Origin: Mucilaginibacter sp. CSA2-8R
GTDB lineage: Bacteria; Bacteroidota; Bacteroidia; Sphingobacteriales; Sphingobacteriaceae
Assembly (NCBI RefSeq): GCF_038806765.1
Contig: NZ_CP152389.1
Span: 4,526,001-4,590,000 of the forward strand
Length of the DNA: 64,000 nucleotides
Direction of reading: 5' to 3'
This document shows, one piece after another, positions 27,536 to 37,185 of the stretch. Within the stretch, counting starts at the first letter, position 1. Each line of letters opens with the position of its first letter. The notes under the pieces are model-generated. The model saw nothing but the letters and a program-made list of their open reading frames with translations. It searched no databases and was not told the origin of the DNA. The position numbers and the translations under genes are program-made.

Positions 27536-28870
27536 TTAGAATCGGTTATGTATTTCGGTCATCACCCGTACCATTTCCGCTCTAATTTCGGCCGTGGGGC
27601 AGGTAAAATTGTTGTTCATGTAAGAGAAGATTAACTTTTTGCCTTTGCGGGTAATCAGGTAGCCACTTTGGTTGTGGTTGTTGGATAGGCTTCCGGTTTT
27701 GCCCCATACAAAAGGCACGCCGTTGTCGGTTTGATAGGCTCTTTTTAACGTTCCTGACACGCCGCCGGCAGGTAACAGTTTATGCAGCCTTTCTTCGTTC
27801 CCCACCTTATCAGCTATCTTTTGCAGCAGGGCTATTGTGGTACGGGGCGTAAACAAATCCTGACGCGATAGTCCTGAACCATCAACCCACTGCGGCTCGT
27901 CGGGAAGGTCGCTCATAAAATGTTTTTTGCTGTAAGCAATCGCGTCAGCTGTACTTAAGTCTCCGCCAGGTAAGGTAGATGAGCACACCAACAGCAGTTG
28001 TTCCGCCACAAAATTATCGCTCGGTAAATTCATACGTTTATAAACCGAATCGGCAGCAATAGAATATAAGGTTCTGGCACTGTCAGGCATTTTCATACTG
28101 ATTAAGCCGATGGGCTTTTTAAGCGTATCCTGCAACAAGGTTAATGTTAGGGCTGAACTGGTTTTCCATGGGATTTCCTGACTAAAGCCAACAGGTACCG
28201 GCATATTAGGATACCTGAATTTATTTTCGGTAAGCGACCGCTCTACTGCAAAGCTTTGCGGATGAAACGCATTATCTGCTTGGAGATAGTTTTTTAAAAA
28301 TGCGGGGACAATCGTTAAGCCGCCCTTACCGTCGGCCTTAATCAGCGCTACATTATCCTGAACGGGCATGTCGGTAATTTCGGCCTGGTAATAATCGCCG
28401 TAATTATCATATGGCCAGTTTACACCATAAAAGGCCCCTTTATAATTGGTAGCTGAGTAAAAAAGCTTTTTATTGCTCCTTTTCAGCAAATCATAAGCCT
28501 TGGTAGATTTTAGCGTTGAATGCAAAAAAGAAGGATCACCCGTTCCCCAGAAAATAAGAGAGTCGCCTTTGGTGATGTAGCGCAGGCCGGGTATCGAATC
28601 GCCCAGCATATTTAAGGCCGTATAAAAGGTATACAATTTGGTATTCGAGGCTGGAATGAAGTATTTATCAGCATTGTACTCATAAATCATTTTCTTTTTT
28701 TCCGGGTCGTACAGTGCAAAGCCGGTAAAATGATCGCGGTTAACGGCCGACTTTTCTATCAGTTTTCGGATTTTGCGTTTGGGGATGCGCTGCGCGTGTA
28801 GGCTTTGGCAAAAGACTGTGCAGGTTAATAAAAGACTTACTAAGCAGAAACAAAATTTTGTGTTAACCAT
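27536..28870 (-). CDS. dacB: D-Ala-D-Ala carboxypeptidase/endopeptidase (PBP4, peptidase S13)
   Basis: The ATG at 28870 is preferred because it places the signal peptide (MVNTKFCFCLVSLLLTCTVFCQSLHA) at the N-terminus; an upstream ATG at 28912 would add 14 residues. The penicillin-binding motifs are clear: SxxK in PASNTKLY, the second motif in DGSGLSRQD, and KTG in VWGKTGSLSNNHNQSGYL. PBP4 trims and opens peptidoglycan cross-links in the periplasm. It is 21 bp downstream of the PLP-enzyme gene and likely forms one operon with it and the epimerase, pointing to peptidoglycan peptide turnover. Confidence 0.92.
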   Translation of the reverse strand: MVNTKFCFCLVSLLLTCTVFCQSLHAQRIPKRKIRKLIEKSAVNRDHFTGFALYDPEKKKMIYEYNADKYFIPASNTKLYTFYTALNMLGDSIPGLRYITKGDSLIFWGTGDPSFLHSTLKSTKAYDLLKRSNKKLFYSATNYKGAFYGVNWPYDNYGDYYQAEITDMPVQDNVALIKADGKGGLTIVPAFLKNYLQADNAFHPQSFAVERSLTENKFRYPNMPVPVGFSQEIPWKTSSALTLTLLQDTLKKPIGLISMKMPDSARTLYSIAADSVYKRMNLPSDNFVAEQLLLVCSSTLPGGDLSTADAIAYSKKHFMSDLPDEPQWVDGSGLSRQDLFTPRTTIALLQKIADKVGNEERLHKLLPAGGVSGTLKRAYQTDNGVPFVWGKTGSLSNNHNQSGYLITRKGKKLIFSYMNNNFTCPTAEIRAEMVRVMTEIHNRF

Positions 28871-28933
28871 ATCCTGATACGGCGATGGCCTTTTAAATAC
28901 ATTGCTTTTCATTTAAAATCAAAAGTAATTCGT

Positions 28934-29977
28934 TTATACATTCCACTGCCGGTGTAAAACCTCGGCCAAGCGGTCTAAATCAGCCGGTGTATGCCCGGCG
29001 TTAACTACAATGCGGTTGAGCTTTGGGCTGTTAGGTGTGGGATAGGCAAAAGAGGAAATAATTATCCCATCATCATACAAATGCTTTTCGTTGACCTGTG
29101 CAGGCAGCACAAATACCGGAAAACCGGCGGTGTAATGTACACCCGGCAATTGCCTTGTATGCCCGGCAAAGTAAGCGATGTTTTGCCTAAGCTTTTCGCG
29201 CTGCTGTGCATAAATGTGCTGCCCGTTTATAAAAGCATAACCCTGCGCCGGCGAGATGGGCGTGCTACCCGTGTAAGCCGGTAACGATTTATAGTAGGCA
29301 GCCCGCACGGCAGTACAACTTATAGCGCCGCCACTGATGCCAAAGGCCTTTGATAACGAATAAGTAAAAATATATTCAAGGCTGCCTTGTTTCGGAACAG
29401 ATGCACTGGTACCAAAACCGTCGCCTCCTATTAAACCTACACCGTGCGAGTCATCAACAATTAAGGTAAGCGGGCGCTGCGTTCGTTCTAAAAAGCTGAA
29501 ATCATAAATAGTAGCTGCCAGTGGGTTAGCTGAGTCACTGGCAATAATCAAAGGCTGCTCTGACTCATCAGCACTGTTTAAAACCTGCTGCTGCCACGCT
29601 GCAATATCCGGCAAACCGCTTTTATGGCGCAGAATAGCTGGATGCGAAGCGGGTGAGTTGTTAATAGCTTGCGGCAGCGATGTGGCTACACGCCCTGCAG
29701 TAAAACCTGTTGGCAAAAGCACCGCCGCTTCGCATCCGGTTGCTTTGGCCAGCATAGCTTCGCATTCGTCGTACAAACGTAGCCGGGTGTTTGATATACG
29801 CGACGACGGGAACAGCCATCCGTACCTGCGTACCCCCTCTTGTAGTAAAGCATTAAACTCAGGATGGTTATTGATGCCTAAATAATTATACCCCGAAAAG
29901 AATAAAAACTCGCGCCCCCCTACCCTGGCTGTACGACCGGGCATAGCGTCGAGGTATAAATTATTCAGCTCTTCCAT
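28934..29977 (-). CDS. PLP-dependent aminotransferase / alpha-oxoamine synthase-like enzyme
   Basis: 347 residues, fold type I. The PLP lysine is in TYSLSKAFGISGGAIS, and the upstream DDSHGVGLIGGDGFG matches the Asp/His pair of the alpha-oxoamine synthase group (BioF, Kbl). LLPTGFTAGRVAT precedes it. It is about 40 residues shorter than typical BioF. No biotin genes are nearby; it lies 15 bp from the dipeptide epimerase and 21 bp from PBP4. The reaction is therefore uncertain: it could condense an amino acid released from muropeptides with an acyl-CoA, or act as an aminotransferase. The family is well supported, the substrate is not. Confidence 0.8.
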   Translation of the reverse strand: MEELNNLYLDAMPGRTARVGGREFLFFSGYNYLGINNHPEFNALLQEGVRRYGWLFPSSRISNTRLRLYDECEAMLAKATGCEAAVLLPTGFTAGRVATSLPQAINNSPASHPAILRHKSGLPDIAAWQQQVLNSADESEQPLIIASDSANPLAATIYDFSFLERTQRPLTLIVDDSHGVGLIGGDGFGTSASVPKQGSLEYIFTYSLSKAFGISGGAISCTAVRAAYYKSLPAYTGSTPISPAQGYAFINGQHIYAQQREKLRQNIAYFAGHTRQLPGVHYTAGFPVFVLPAQVNEKHLYDDGIIISSFAYPTPNSPKLNRIVVNAGHTPADLDRLAEVLHRQWNV

Positions 29978-29992
29978 CGGCAGTAAAAGCTT

Positions 29993-31090
29993 TTATATTT
30001 TAACCGACTCTAATTTATCCAGATAAGCTTGGTCTACCGTGGCACCAATACCGGGTTGGTCGGTAATTTCGAGTGCCATACCGTTGTACCAAAAACCGCC
30101 GATTACCGGGTCGGCTAATTGGCCAAGCAAACAGGTATCCAGGTCAAAAAATTGCAGATTAGTAAAAGCCATGGCGAAATGTACATTGGCAGTTAATGCC
30201 AGCCGGCTCTCCAGCATACTACCCAGCATACAAGGCATACCACTCGCCTCGGCAACCTCGTTAATTTTGATGGCCTCGTTAATGCCGCCGCTTTTAGCAA
30301 ATTTAATATTGATAAAATGGGCAGCGTTATTTCTAATGATACGACCGGCATCATAGTGGGTGTACACACTTTCATCAGCCATAATAGCAATAGGCGATTG
30401 CCGGCACAGTTGGGGAAGCCACTCATCGTTATACGTACGCATAGGCTGCTCGCAAAAACTGATGTTGTATTGTGCCAGTTGCTTTAAAGCATAGGCAGCT
30501 TCATCAAACGTCCACCCCTGGTTGGCGTCAATGCGTATATCTACCTCTGCAGGTATGGCCTGCCTGATGGCTTTTATACGCTGTATATCATCGTCCGGCT
30601 TTTTGCCAAGTTTAACTTTAATAATCCGGAACCCTTGAGCTACAAATTTTGCGGCCGAGGCAGCCATTTTTTCGGCAGTATCAATACCAATGGTAACGTC
30701 GGTAATAATTTGCCGCTTTTTGCCGCCCAAATAGCGGTACAAAGGTAGCCCTACTTGTTTTGCGGCCAAGTCGTAAAGCAGCATATCGAAGGCACTTTTG
30801 ATGGTATAGTTACCGGCGGTGTACAAATGCAATTCGGCCAGGCGGCTTTCTATATCCGTGGCATCTCTACCTTTCCATATTGCGGCAAAATCTTTACCCA
30901 TCTCAAATCCGGTGGCTTGGGTTTCGCCCACAATCATCGGGAAGGCCGAACACTCGCCGTACCCTGTTAAGCCGTTATCTGTATAGCCTTTAACCAATAC
31001 ATTTTGCGCAAAATGCATAGTACCCGTTGCAATGGTAAACGGCTCAATAGGTATTGAATATTTATAGATTTCGAATGCGGTAAACTTCAT
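29993..31090 (-). CDS. Dipeptide epimerase (L-Ala-D/L-Glu epimerase, enolase superfamily)
   Basis: 365 residues of the muconate-lactonizing/enolase fold. The second-shell and catalytic motifs are visible: KxK (RIIKVKLG), the metal ligands in DANQGW, CEQPM and MADES, and the opposite lysine in INIKFAKSGGINEA. This pattern fits YcjG/YkfB-type L-Ala-D/L-Glu epimerases, which feed murein tripeptide recycling. The operon with PBP4 supports that substrate. Precise specificity in this superfamily varies among dipeptides. Confidence 0.9.
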   Translation of the reverse strand: MKFTAFEIYKYSIPIEPFTIATGTMHFAQNVLVKGYTDNGLTGYGECSAFPMIVGETQATGFEMGKDFAAIWKGRDATDIESRLAELHLYTAGNYTIKSAFDMLLYDLAAKQVGLPLYRYLGGKKRQIITDVTIGIDTAEKMAASAAKFVAQGFRIIKVKLGKKPDDDIQRIKAIRQAIPAEVDIRIDANQGWTFDEAAYALKQLAQYNISFCEQPMRTYNDEWLPQLCRQSPIAIMADESVYTHYDAGRIIRNNAAHFINIKFAKSGGINEAIKINEVAEASGMPCMLGSMLESRLALTANVHFAMAFTNLQFFDLDTCLLGQLADPVIGGFWYNGMALEITDQPGIGATVDQAYLDKLESVKI

Positions 31091-31240
31091 GCTTTTATGA
31101 CGCCTGATTTGATTACTTTACAGTGAATGGAGTTGTTGCAACAAGATTAACTATAATTCTTTTTATAAAATTATAACAATTGCTTTACTTAGGCTGCAAA
31201 CCGGCCGATAGTAATGGCGCTTAAAGTATAATTGTACATA

Positions 31241-32470
31241 ATGCCTAACGTGCTTCAACCACTTATTCACTCACGAACATCTATGCATCTTTTTGTAAAC
31301 TACAATTCTTACAAAGAACCGTTACTTAATAGCGGATTAATGACGCACGAATTGCTGAAAGAAAAGATCAGCACAATCACTAACCAAAAAAAGATTGAAG
31401 TAAAAATAGCCGGTTACTCCGCCCAGCATCGCGAAATATACCAGCTCTCTGTTGGGCGCGGCCCTATACCCGTGATGCTCTGGAGCCAGATGCATGGCGA
31501 CGAACCTACCGGCACCCGCGCTTTTTTTGATTTGTTCAATTTTTTGCAGGCAGACGATGAGCACAATGATTTTCGTCAGTTGATATTTAACCATTGCACG
31601 CTGCACTTTATCCCGATGCTTAACCCCGACGGTGCGGAACTTAACGAACGCCGCAATGCACAGGGAATTGATATTAACCGCGATTTTTTGCAACAGCAGA
31701 GCCCCGAAGCACAATTACTGACGCGACTTCATCAACAAATACAACCAGCCTTTGGCTTTAACATGCACGATCAGGAAGCACTGTGGTCGGTAGCAGGCAC
31801 TAAGCAACCAGCATCTATCTCTTTACTGGCACCGCCGGCGGATGACTTGGCCTTGGTTAGCCCAAGCCGGTTAAAGGCGATGCAATTGGTGGCCGGCATT
31901 AACGGAATATTATCTTCCATTATTCCTGGTTATGTGGGCAAATGGAGCGAAACCTTTGAGCCGCATGCCTTTGGCGATAACTTTCAGCGCCTGGGCACTT
32001 CCACTTTACTGATAGAAGCCGGCGGGTACCCGGGCGATGCTGAACGGCAGTTCGTTCGCGAGCTAAATTTTAAGATTTTGCTGTATGCGCTGGAGCAAAT
32101 TACAACGGCAGGCTACCAGCACCACAGCATAACGGCATATCATCAAATCCCACAAAACGTAAAAGAACTGTTTCATCTGCTTATTAAAAACGTGATTTTA
32201 CCCACGCCGGCCGGAATTATCAGAGTAGATATCGGCCTTAACCATTCTCATAGCTTTGATGCAGTGCCTTTGCAACACCAGGCACTGTATGCCATTCAAG
32301 ATATTGGCGACTTAAGCACCTACAATGCTTATCAAACAATAGATGTACAGGGTTATGAATTTGCACATGCTCTTAGCCTTGGCAGCCTGGCTAATTTTAC
32401 GGTTATTGATGCTTTAAATAATACCTATTCCTTTCAAAACGGGCAGCTCTTCTTCATCAGGAAAACTTAA
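31241..32470 (+). CDS. M14-family zinc carboxypeptidase
   Basis: ATG at 31241 (409 residues); an in-frame TTG lies 9 bases upstream and other ATGs at 31283 and 31340 are possible. The zinc ligands HxxE are in SQMHGDEPTGTRAFF, the substrate Arg/Asn segment is LNPDGAELNERRNAQGIDINRDF, and FGFNMHDQ gives the third ligand His. The catalytic Glu is probably in LIEAGGYPGD. No clear signal peptide is seen. It is divergent from the epimerase operon and may release terminal residues from muropeptide-derived peptides, but that link rests on position alone. Confidence 0.85.
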   Translation: MPNVLQPLIHSRTSMHLFVNYNSYKEPLLNSGLMTHELLKEKISTITNQKKIEVKIAGYSAQHREIYQLSVGRGPIPVMLWSQMHGDEPTGTRAFFDLFNFLQADDEHNDFRQLIFNHCTLHFIPMLNPDGAELNERRNAQGIDINRDFLQQQSPEAQLLTRLHQQIQPAFGFNMHDQEALWSVAGTKQPASISLLAPPADDLALVSPSRLKAMQLVAGINGILSSIIPGYVGKWSETFEPHAFGDNFQRLGTSTLLIEAGGYPGDAERQFVRELNFKILLYALEQITTAGYQHHSITAYHQIPQNVKELFHLLIKNVILPTPAGIIRVDIGLNHSHSFDAVPLQHQALYAIQDIGDLSTYNAYQTIDVQGYEFAHALSLGSLANFTVIDALNNTYSFQNGQLFFIRKT

Positions 32471-32590
32471 ATTGCAGCAAACATTCACCACTCTTGGTTG
32501 TAGTAGATTGTATAAATCTTCAGCCCATCTGCATAAGAATACTTTCTTCACTTAAAGCTGAACGCTGAATTTCAGGACTACTACCTTGGC

Positions 32591-33409
32591 ATGAATAACA
32601 TTTTACTCCTAAACGATTTTTCGGCAGAAGCCGAACATGCATTTACCTATGCACAAAAACTGGCTCAAACATTACAGGCTAATCTACTTATTTGGAATTT
32701 AATTGAACCTGTAAGCAGGCAATCTGCCCCAGCCTTAGTGGCCGCAGGGCGCGAAACGGCAAATAGCACTGATGCCTACATCACCCAAACTTTACTAAAC
32801 CAGGCATACCCTGACGGTGTAGGGCTGGGTACTATTACTCATTTTACGAAAAAAGATACTGAAGGCTTTACCTTGCATGAATTGGTACAAAAGCATCAAG
32901 TTAATTTAATTATTAAAGGTACAGGAAGCCACGGGCATGCTTTAGATAAGTTAACCTCGCAATTTTTACGTAAAACGCTTTGCCCGGTATTGTTGGTGCC
33001 TCAGCAAGCAGAATACATTGGTATAAAACAAATGGTTTATTTAACCGATTTACGATATTGCCGTGCACATATTACTGGCTATTTAAAGCAGATTGCTCAT
33101 CAATTAAACGCCGGACTGGCAATGGCGCATATTACTGCTGCTAAATTGCCTGAACCCGAAACTACCTATGCACTAACCCTTTACCGGCAAGCTATTGGTT
33201 CTAACAGCAATCAGCTCAATCTTTCCTTTCAGCACATTACCGAACCTTGCATCAATAAAGCGGCAGATGTATTGATTAATGCTTTGCATAACAACTGGCT
33301 GGCCATGGCTTATGGCAAACACCACCACAATGCCCTCAGTACAGCCTGCGCTACAGGGCAGCAAAAACCTGCAGAAATTAATGTTCCGCTATTGCTGTTC
33401 AACTGCTAA
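32591..33409 (+). CDS. Universal stress protein (UspA fold)
   Basis: 272 residues with two tandem UspA-like halves. The N-terminal strand MNNILLLNDFSAEAEHAFTYAQKLA and the segment VNLIIKGTGSHGHALDKLTSQFLRKTLCPVLLVP match UspA, but the ATP-binding pattern G-x2-G-x9-GS/T is incomplete (no final G-S/T), so nucleotide binding is doubtful. The second half is more degenerate. Role: probable stress-response protein in the cytoplasm. A strong terminator follows, so it is a single-gene unit. Confidence 0.85.
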   Translation: MNNILLLNDFSAEAEHAFTYAQKLAQTLQANLLIWNLIEPVSRQSAPALVAAGRETANSTDAYITQTLLNQAYPDGVGLGTITHFTKKDTEGFTLHELVQKHQVNLIIKGTGSHGHALDKLTSQFLRKTLCPVLLVPQQAEYIGIKQMVYLTDLRYCRAHITGYLKQIAHQLNAGLAMAHITAAKLPEPETTYALTLYRQAIGSNSNQLNLSFQHITEPCINKAADVLINALHNNWLAMAYGKHHHNALSTACATGQQKPAEINVPLLLFNC

Positions 33410-33421
33410 GGGCAAAAATAT

Positions 33422-33480
33422 AAAGGCCCTGAGTTTACCGGCATGTCGTAAAATTCAGTAAATTCAGGGCTTTCTTGTTT
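33422..33480 (+). terminator. Intrinsic terminator after the universal stress gene
   Basis: Arms AAAGGCCCTGAGTTTAC (33422-33438) and GTAAATTCAGGGCTTT (33458-33473) pair with small irregularities, followed by a T-rich run to 33480. The last bases lie just before the GH43 start at 33485. Confidence 0.75.
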
Positions 33481-33484
33481 ATTG

Positions 33485-34495
33485 ATGAACCGGTTACTTA
33501 GCCTCAATATTTACTTACTACTGCTGCTTTCGGCAACTTATTGCAACGCCCAAAACTTAATAACAAATATATCGGTACACGACCCGGTACTGATTAAGCA
33601 AGATTCGGTATATCACTTGTTTTGTACGGGTCGCGGCATATCCGCATGGAGTTCGACCGACCTGCAACATTGGAAAACAGAACTGCCGGTATTTACCACG
33701 CCTCCGCAATGGGCCATGGATGCCGTGCCCGGGTTTAAGGGCCACATTTGGGCACCTGATATTTCTTACTATAACGGCCTGTATTATCTTTATTATTCTG
33801 TTTCGGCGTTTGGTAAAAACACGTCATGCATAGGCCTGGCTACCAACAAAACGTTAAACACGGCCAGCCCTGAATACCACTGGACGGACCATGGCAAAAT
33901 CATCGAATCAGTACCCACACGAACCAACTGGAATGCCATTGACCCGAATTTAATTACTGATCATGATGGCACCCCCTATTTGGCCTTCGGCTCTTTTTGG
34001 GACGGCATCAAACTGGCTAAATTAAAAGCCGACCGCACCGGTTTAGCTCAAGCCACCGACAAATTACCTACCTTGGCCCGCCGGAAAGCAGATACAAATC
34101 AATACACACTTTTGCCCGGTAGCTACCCTGCTGATGCCGGAACCAATGCCATTGAAGCGCCTTTCATTTTTAAGCGCGACAGATACTTTTATCTATTTGT
34201 ATCGGCAGATTACTGTTGCCGCGGCCCTAAAAGCACTTACAAAATGCTGGTTGGCCGCTCAAAAAATTTAAAGGGCCCTTACAAAGACAAGCAGGGAAAA
34301 AAGATGACCGACGGCGGCGGAACATTAATACTGGAAGGCGACACCAACTGGTATGGCGTTGGCCATAATGCTGTGTGCAACTTTAGTGGCACAGATTATC
34401 TGGTGTATCATGCCTACGATGCCGCCGATAAGGGAATATCCAAACTGTTAATCAGAAAATTGACATGGGTTAACGGCTGGCCGCAGGTAAAATGA
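33485..34495 (+). CDS. GH43 endo-arabinanase-like glycoside hydrolase
   Basis: ATG at 33485, one codon inside a TTG. 336 residues with a signal peptide ending in ATYCNAQ. Five-bladed propeller features of family 43: the general base Asp in SVHDPVLIK, the second Asp in IDPNLITDHDGTPYLAFGSFW, and the acid Glu in AIEAPFIFKRDRYFYLFVS. Fits endo- or exo-alpha-1,5-L-arabinanases that cut arabinan side chains of pectin; other GH43 activities are possible. It is not linked to the pectin cluster 20 kb downstream, but the substrates would complement each other. It ends 1 bp from the convergent AsmA-like gene. Confidence 0.9.
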   Translation: MNRLLSLNIYLLLLLSATYCNAQNLITNISVHDPVLIKQDSVYHLFCTGRGISAWSSTDLQHWKTELPVFTTPPQWAMDAVPGFKGHIWAPDISYYNGLYYLYYSVSAFGKNTSCIGLATNKTLNTASPEYHWTDHGKIIESVPTRTNWNAIDPNLITDHDGTPYLAFGSFWDGIKLAKLKADRTGLAQATDKLPTLARRKADTNQYTLLPGSYPADAGTNAIEAPFIFKRDRYFYLFVSADYCCRGPKSTYKMLVGRSKNLKGPYKDKQGKKMTDGGGTLILEGDTNWYGVGHNAVCNFSGTDYLVYHAYDAADKGISKLLIRKLTWVNGWPQVK

Positions 34496-34496
34496 G

Positions 34497-36302
34497 CTAT
34501 TGATCTTTTTGAATCTTTACTCCCTTCTTGTGGGGCTTAATAATTTTACTCAACAATTTAGTCACGATGTTTTTATTCGGCTTCTGTTTGTGCTGATTAA
34601 ACCCCATCATAGCCGACGACATACCATCGAGTGTACTTTTCCATAACAAACCAAAAAACGAGTCGTGCGGGTCGCGAATAACGTTTATAGGTCCTTTCCT
34701 GAATTTGCCATTACTTTTAGGATTATCATTAGGCATAAAGGCATTAGCAAAAAACGAAATGAATCCACGCTTTTTTAGCGTATCAGCTTCATCATCACGT
34801 TTTAGCAAATTTACCTTCATATTGGCATAATACAGATCAAGGTTACCGGTAGCTCTGTGAGTATCAGCATCCAAGTGCATGTACATTTTATTGATAGTAC
34901 CCGATTTAATTTCCATCATAGCTAGCGGTTTAACTAATGGGTTCATGGCTTTACCGTCCATGCTGCCCATCCTAGCGGTACAACTAAAGGCACCTATAGC
35001 GCTTGCCAAGTTAAACTTGTAAGTCAGATTCATCCGCCCTGCACCCATTACTCGCGTTTGGCTGTGGATGGTGGCAAATGGGTTGCGTTTTTTTGCAACA
35101 GCGTTGTTGGTAATATTGTAGTATTGCCCCTCGGTATGCTTCATCAATAACACCGAGTTTTCTTCAGACTTTCGGGCCGCAATTACATACCTGAAATATC
35201 CATTATGCATCAGCATCGTATCAATAGTCAAGTCAAAGGCTAGCCTTTGCAGCTTTTGGTGAGGGTAAGCGTAGGGCCGGATGGGTGGCTTACGCTTCGG
35301 CCAGTGGTAATTATTAACTACTTCTCCCCAAAAACCACCAATGATGCTGGAGCCTATATGAAACTGCTGCCGGTTAATTAATCGCGCCAAATCAATATGG
35401 TTCATAGTTACCTGTTTATACAGCAGATGAATACGGTCTTTATCGTATTTTACGGCCTGGTAAAATGCATTCCGCTCCAATCTTGGCTTAAGCTCAACGC
35501 TACCTACAGCCAATGTTCGGCGCATGGGTGTAAATGCAAAATCAGTAAAGTCAAGATGATAAAGGCTATCGGGTGTAGCAATACGCACCAGTTTAGCCTT
35601 GTAAAATACCGTTTTTTTATTGCCCGTAGTATCGTTGGTGCGAGCAGTGATCCGGTCAGTATTAAAACCATCCACCCTAATGTTCCAATGCTCAAACGAT
35701 GTTGTTTTTTCGCGGCCGTCATTCTGATTAACCCAAGTAAAATACAGGTTTTGCATCACCATTTTTTGCACCGAGGATACGGTAAGTATATGTTTCATCA
35801 GTTTAACCATTACCGATGATTTTTGCCCGGACGACGTATCATTATAAGGCAAACGTTTATTAACTACCCTGATTACGGGATGCTTCAATACCACACCTCG
35901 CACATTAAAGCGTTGGCCTGAAGCAGTTTTGATAAATCCAAAACTGTTAAGTATTAGGCTGTCGGCACGGATATGCATAACATTGTTAGGTGCCTTATGC
36001 GCTGCCAGTAAGCGTTTGTAAACCGCACTGTCCGGTATCAACTTAAAATTGGTGATTAGTCCTTGCCCCGAATCGATGTTTAGCTCAAAACGGTCGTACG
36101 TTAAGTGGTACAAGCTGTCACTGGCCTCAGTAATCATCTTTTTAAGTTGATTAGTTAGTAAAGGCTTAACCACCTTACTTTGCGGGTTAGCCAAATCCTT
36201 TTTAAGAAAATGCCAGCCGGCGTAACCGGCAATGCCAACAACCGCAAGTATGCCCAAAATCCAAAGCCATATTTTGCTTTTTCTTTTATTTGGTGCAGTC
36301 AT
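34497..36302 (-). CDS. AsmA-like envelope protein, single N-terminal TM
   Basis: 601 residues. One hydrophobic segment near the N-terminus (IWLWILGILAVVGIAGYAGWHFL) anchors it, and the rest is a long beta-rich periplasmic region with repeated short lipid-transfer-like strands (LITNFKLIPDSAVY, FGFIKTASGQRFNVRGVVLKHPVIRVV). This resembles AsmA/DUF748-type proteins that carry lipids between membranes. The C-terminus is very basic. The family call is from topology and strand pattern, not a firm match. It shares a 22-bp gap with the upstream lipoprotein gene. Confidence 0.6.
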   Translation of the reverse strand: MTAPNKRKSKIWLWILGILAVVGIAGYAGWHFLKKDLANPQSKVVKPLLTNQLKKMITEASDSLYHLTYDRFELNIDSGQGLITNFKLIPDSAVYKRLLAAHKAPNNVMHIRADSLILNSFGFIKTASGQRFNVRGVVLKHPVIRVVNKRLPYNDTSSGQKSSVMVKLMKHILTVSSVQKMVMQNLYFTWVNQNDGREKTTSFEHWNIRVDGFNTDRITARTNDTTGNKKTVFYKAKLVRIATPDSLYHLDFTDFAFTPMRRTLAVGSVELKPRLERNAFYQAVKYDKDRIHLLYKQVTMNHIDLARLINRQQFHIGSSIIGGFWGEVVNNYHWPKRKPPIRPYAYPHQKLQRLAFDLTIDTMLMHNGYFRYVIAARKSEENSVLLMKHTEGQYYNITNNAVAKKRNPFATIHSQTRVMGAGRMNLTYKFNLASAIGAFSCTARMGSMDGKAMNPLVKPLAMMEIKSGTINKMYMHLDADTHRATGNLDLYYANMKVNLLKRDDEADTLKKRGFISFFANAFMPNDNPKSNGKFRKGPINVIRDPHDSFFGLLWKSTLDGMSSAMMGFNQHKQKPNKNIVTKLLSKIIKPHKKGVKIQKDQ

Positions 36303-36324
36303 GCCAGCCTTACTTTGATCATTG

Positions 36325-36987
36325 TTAGCGACGCTCTATCACGGTATCAGTAATCAGACCATCTTTCTGCATACGCTCCAGGGTCGATTTTACGTAGCCT
36401 TTTATAAAGCTATTGATACTCGACGGGTCATACGTTTCTGACTGTGCCGCCCATATCAATTCTTCTGTTTTGGCATCGTATAGGTTGGTTTCCAGATAAT
36501 ACACCTGCGATTCGTCGTAATAACCAGGTGCATACAGGTAAGGGTACCAGTTGTTATAATAACTCCAGAAACGGTTATAATAACCATAGCGCAACCCAGG
36601 GTTCCAACCGCCGCCGCCGGGGATAAATCGGGTTTCGTTTTCTTTTTTCAGTAAGGCTACGGTTACAATACCATCGGCGTTGGTAGCTTGTATTTTACTT
36701 AAAACAAGCTCGCGCTGCGCACCGGTTTGATTACTAAAATTGGGCGGAAAAACATCGGCACTTTTGGTGACGGTCAAACCGCGCCGCTGCAGTTCTGCTT
36801 GCAAACCGCTTTCTACCGCTTGCTTAGCCGGTATGTTACTGCTAATAGCCGCAATGAAAATATTACGGTAACCATTGGCAGTGGCATTAGGCTTACGCCA
36901 CGAACTTGTAATACTGGTGCTGGTACTGCATGCGCTTATTACTAATACGCAAAACAGCAACAGGCTTATATTTTTATTTTTTTTCAT
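36325..36987 (-). CDS. Hypothetical lipoprotein (220 aa)
   Basis: A signal peptide with lipobox (LLLFCVLVISACS) makes this a probable lipoprotein. The mature part has an alpha/beta head (YRNIFIAAISSNIPAKQAVESGLQAELQRRGL) like the DUF4136/CsgG-type small domain, and a Tyr/Pro/Gly-rich central segment (RYGYYNRFWSYYNNWYPYLYAPGYYDE). No catalytic motif was recognised. It precedes the AsmA-like gene by 22 bp in the same direction and may act with it at the envelope. Confidence 0.65.
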   Translation of the reverse strand: MKKNKNISLLLFCVLVISACSTSTSITSSWRKPNATANGYRNIFIAAISSNIPAKQAVESGLQAELQRRGLTVTKSADVFPPNFSNQTGAQRELVLSKIQATNADGIVTVALLKKENETRFIPGGGGWNPGLRYGYYNRFWSYYNNWYPYLYAPGYYDESQVYYLETNLYDAKTEELIWAAQSETYDPSSINSFIKGYVKSTLERMQKDGLITDTVIERR

Positions 36988-37185
36988 AGGTGATGAATGC
37001 TAAAAGCCTCTTTCGTTAAATACAATTTTCTTGTCTAAAAAAGGTAGTGGGTAGATAAACAGGGCTGCGTTAAAGTGCAGTTCTCCAAAAAAAATTGGGA
37101 GTATAGTACAAAAAGGTAAAAGCTATACACACCATGTACTTTGGTCGAAATAAATACATGCATGTATAACGTTATAGCAGATAGT

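Noticed and set aside
27519-27541. Possible terminator hairpin (TTCTAAGG / CCTTTAGAA) between the beta-helix and PBP4 genes
   Set aside because: The arms do not pair cleanly and overlap the PBP4 stop; too weak to call.
35397-35819. A 140-codon antisense frame in the AsmA-like gene
   Set aside because: Cysteine-rich, low-complexity translation without domain; the minus-strand gene is well supported.
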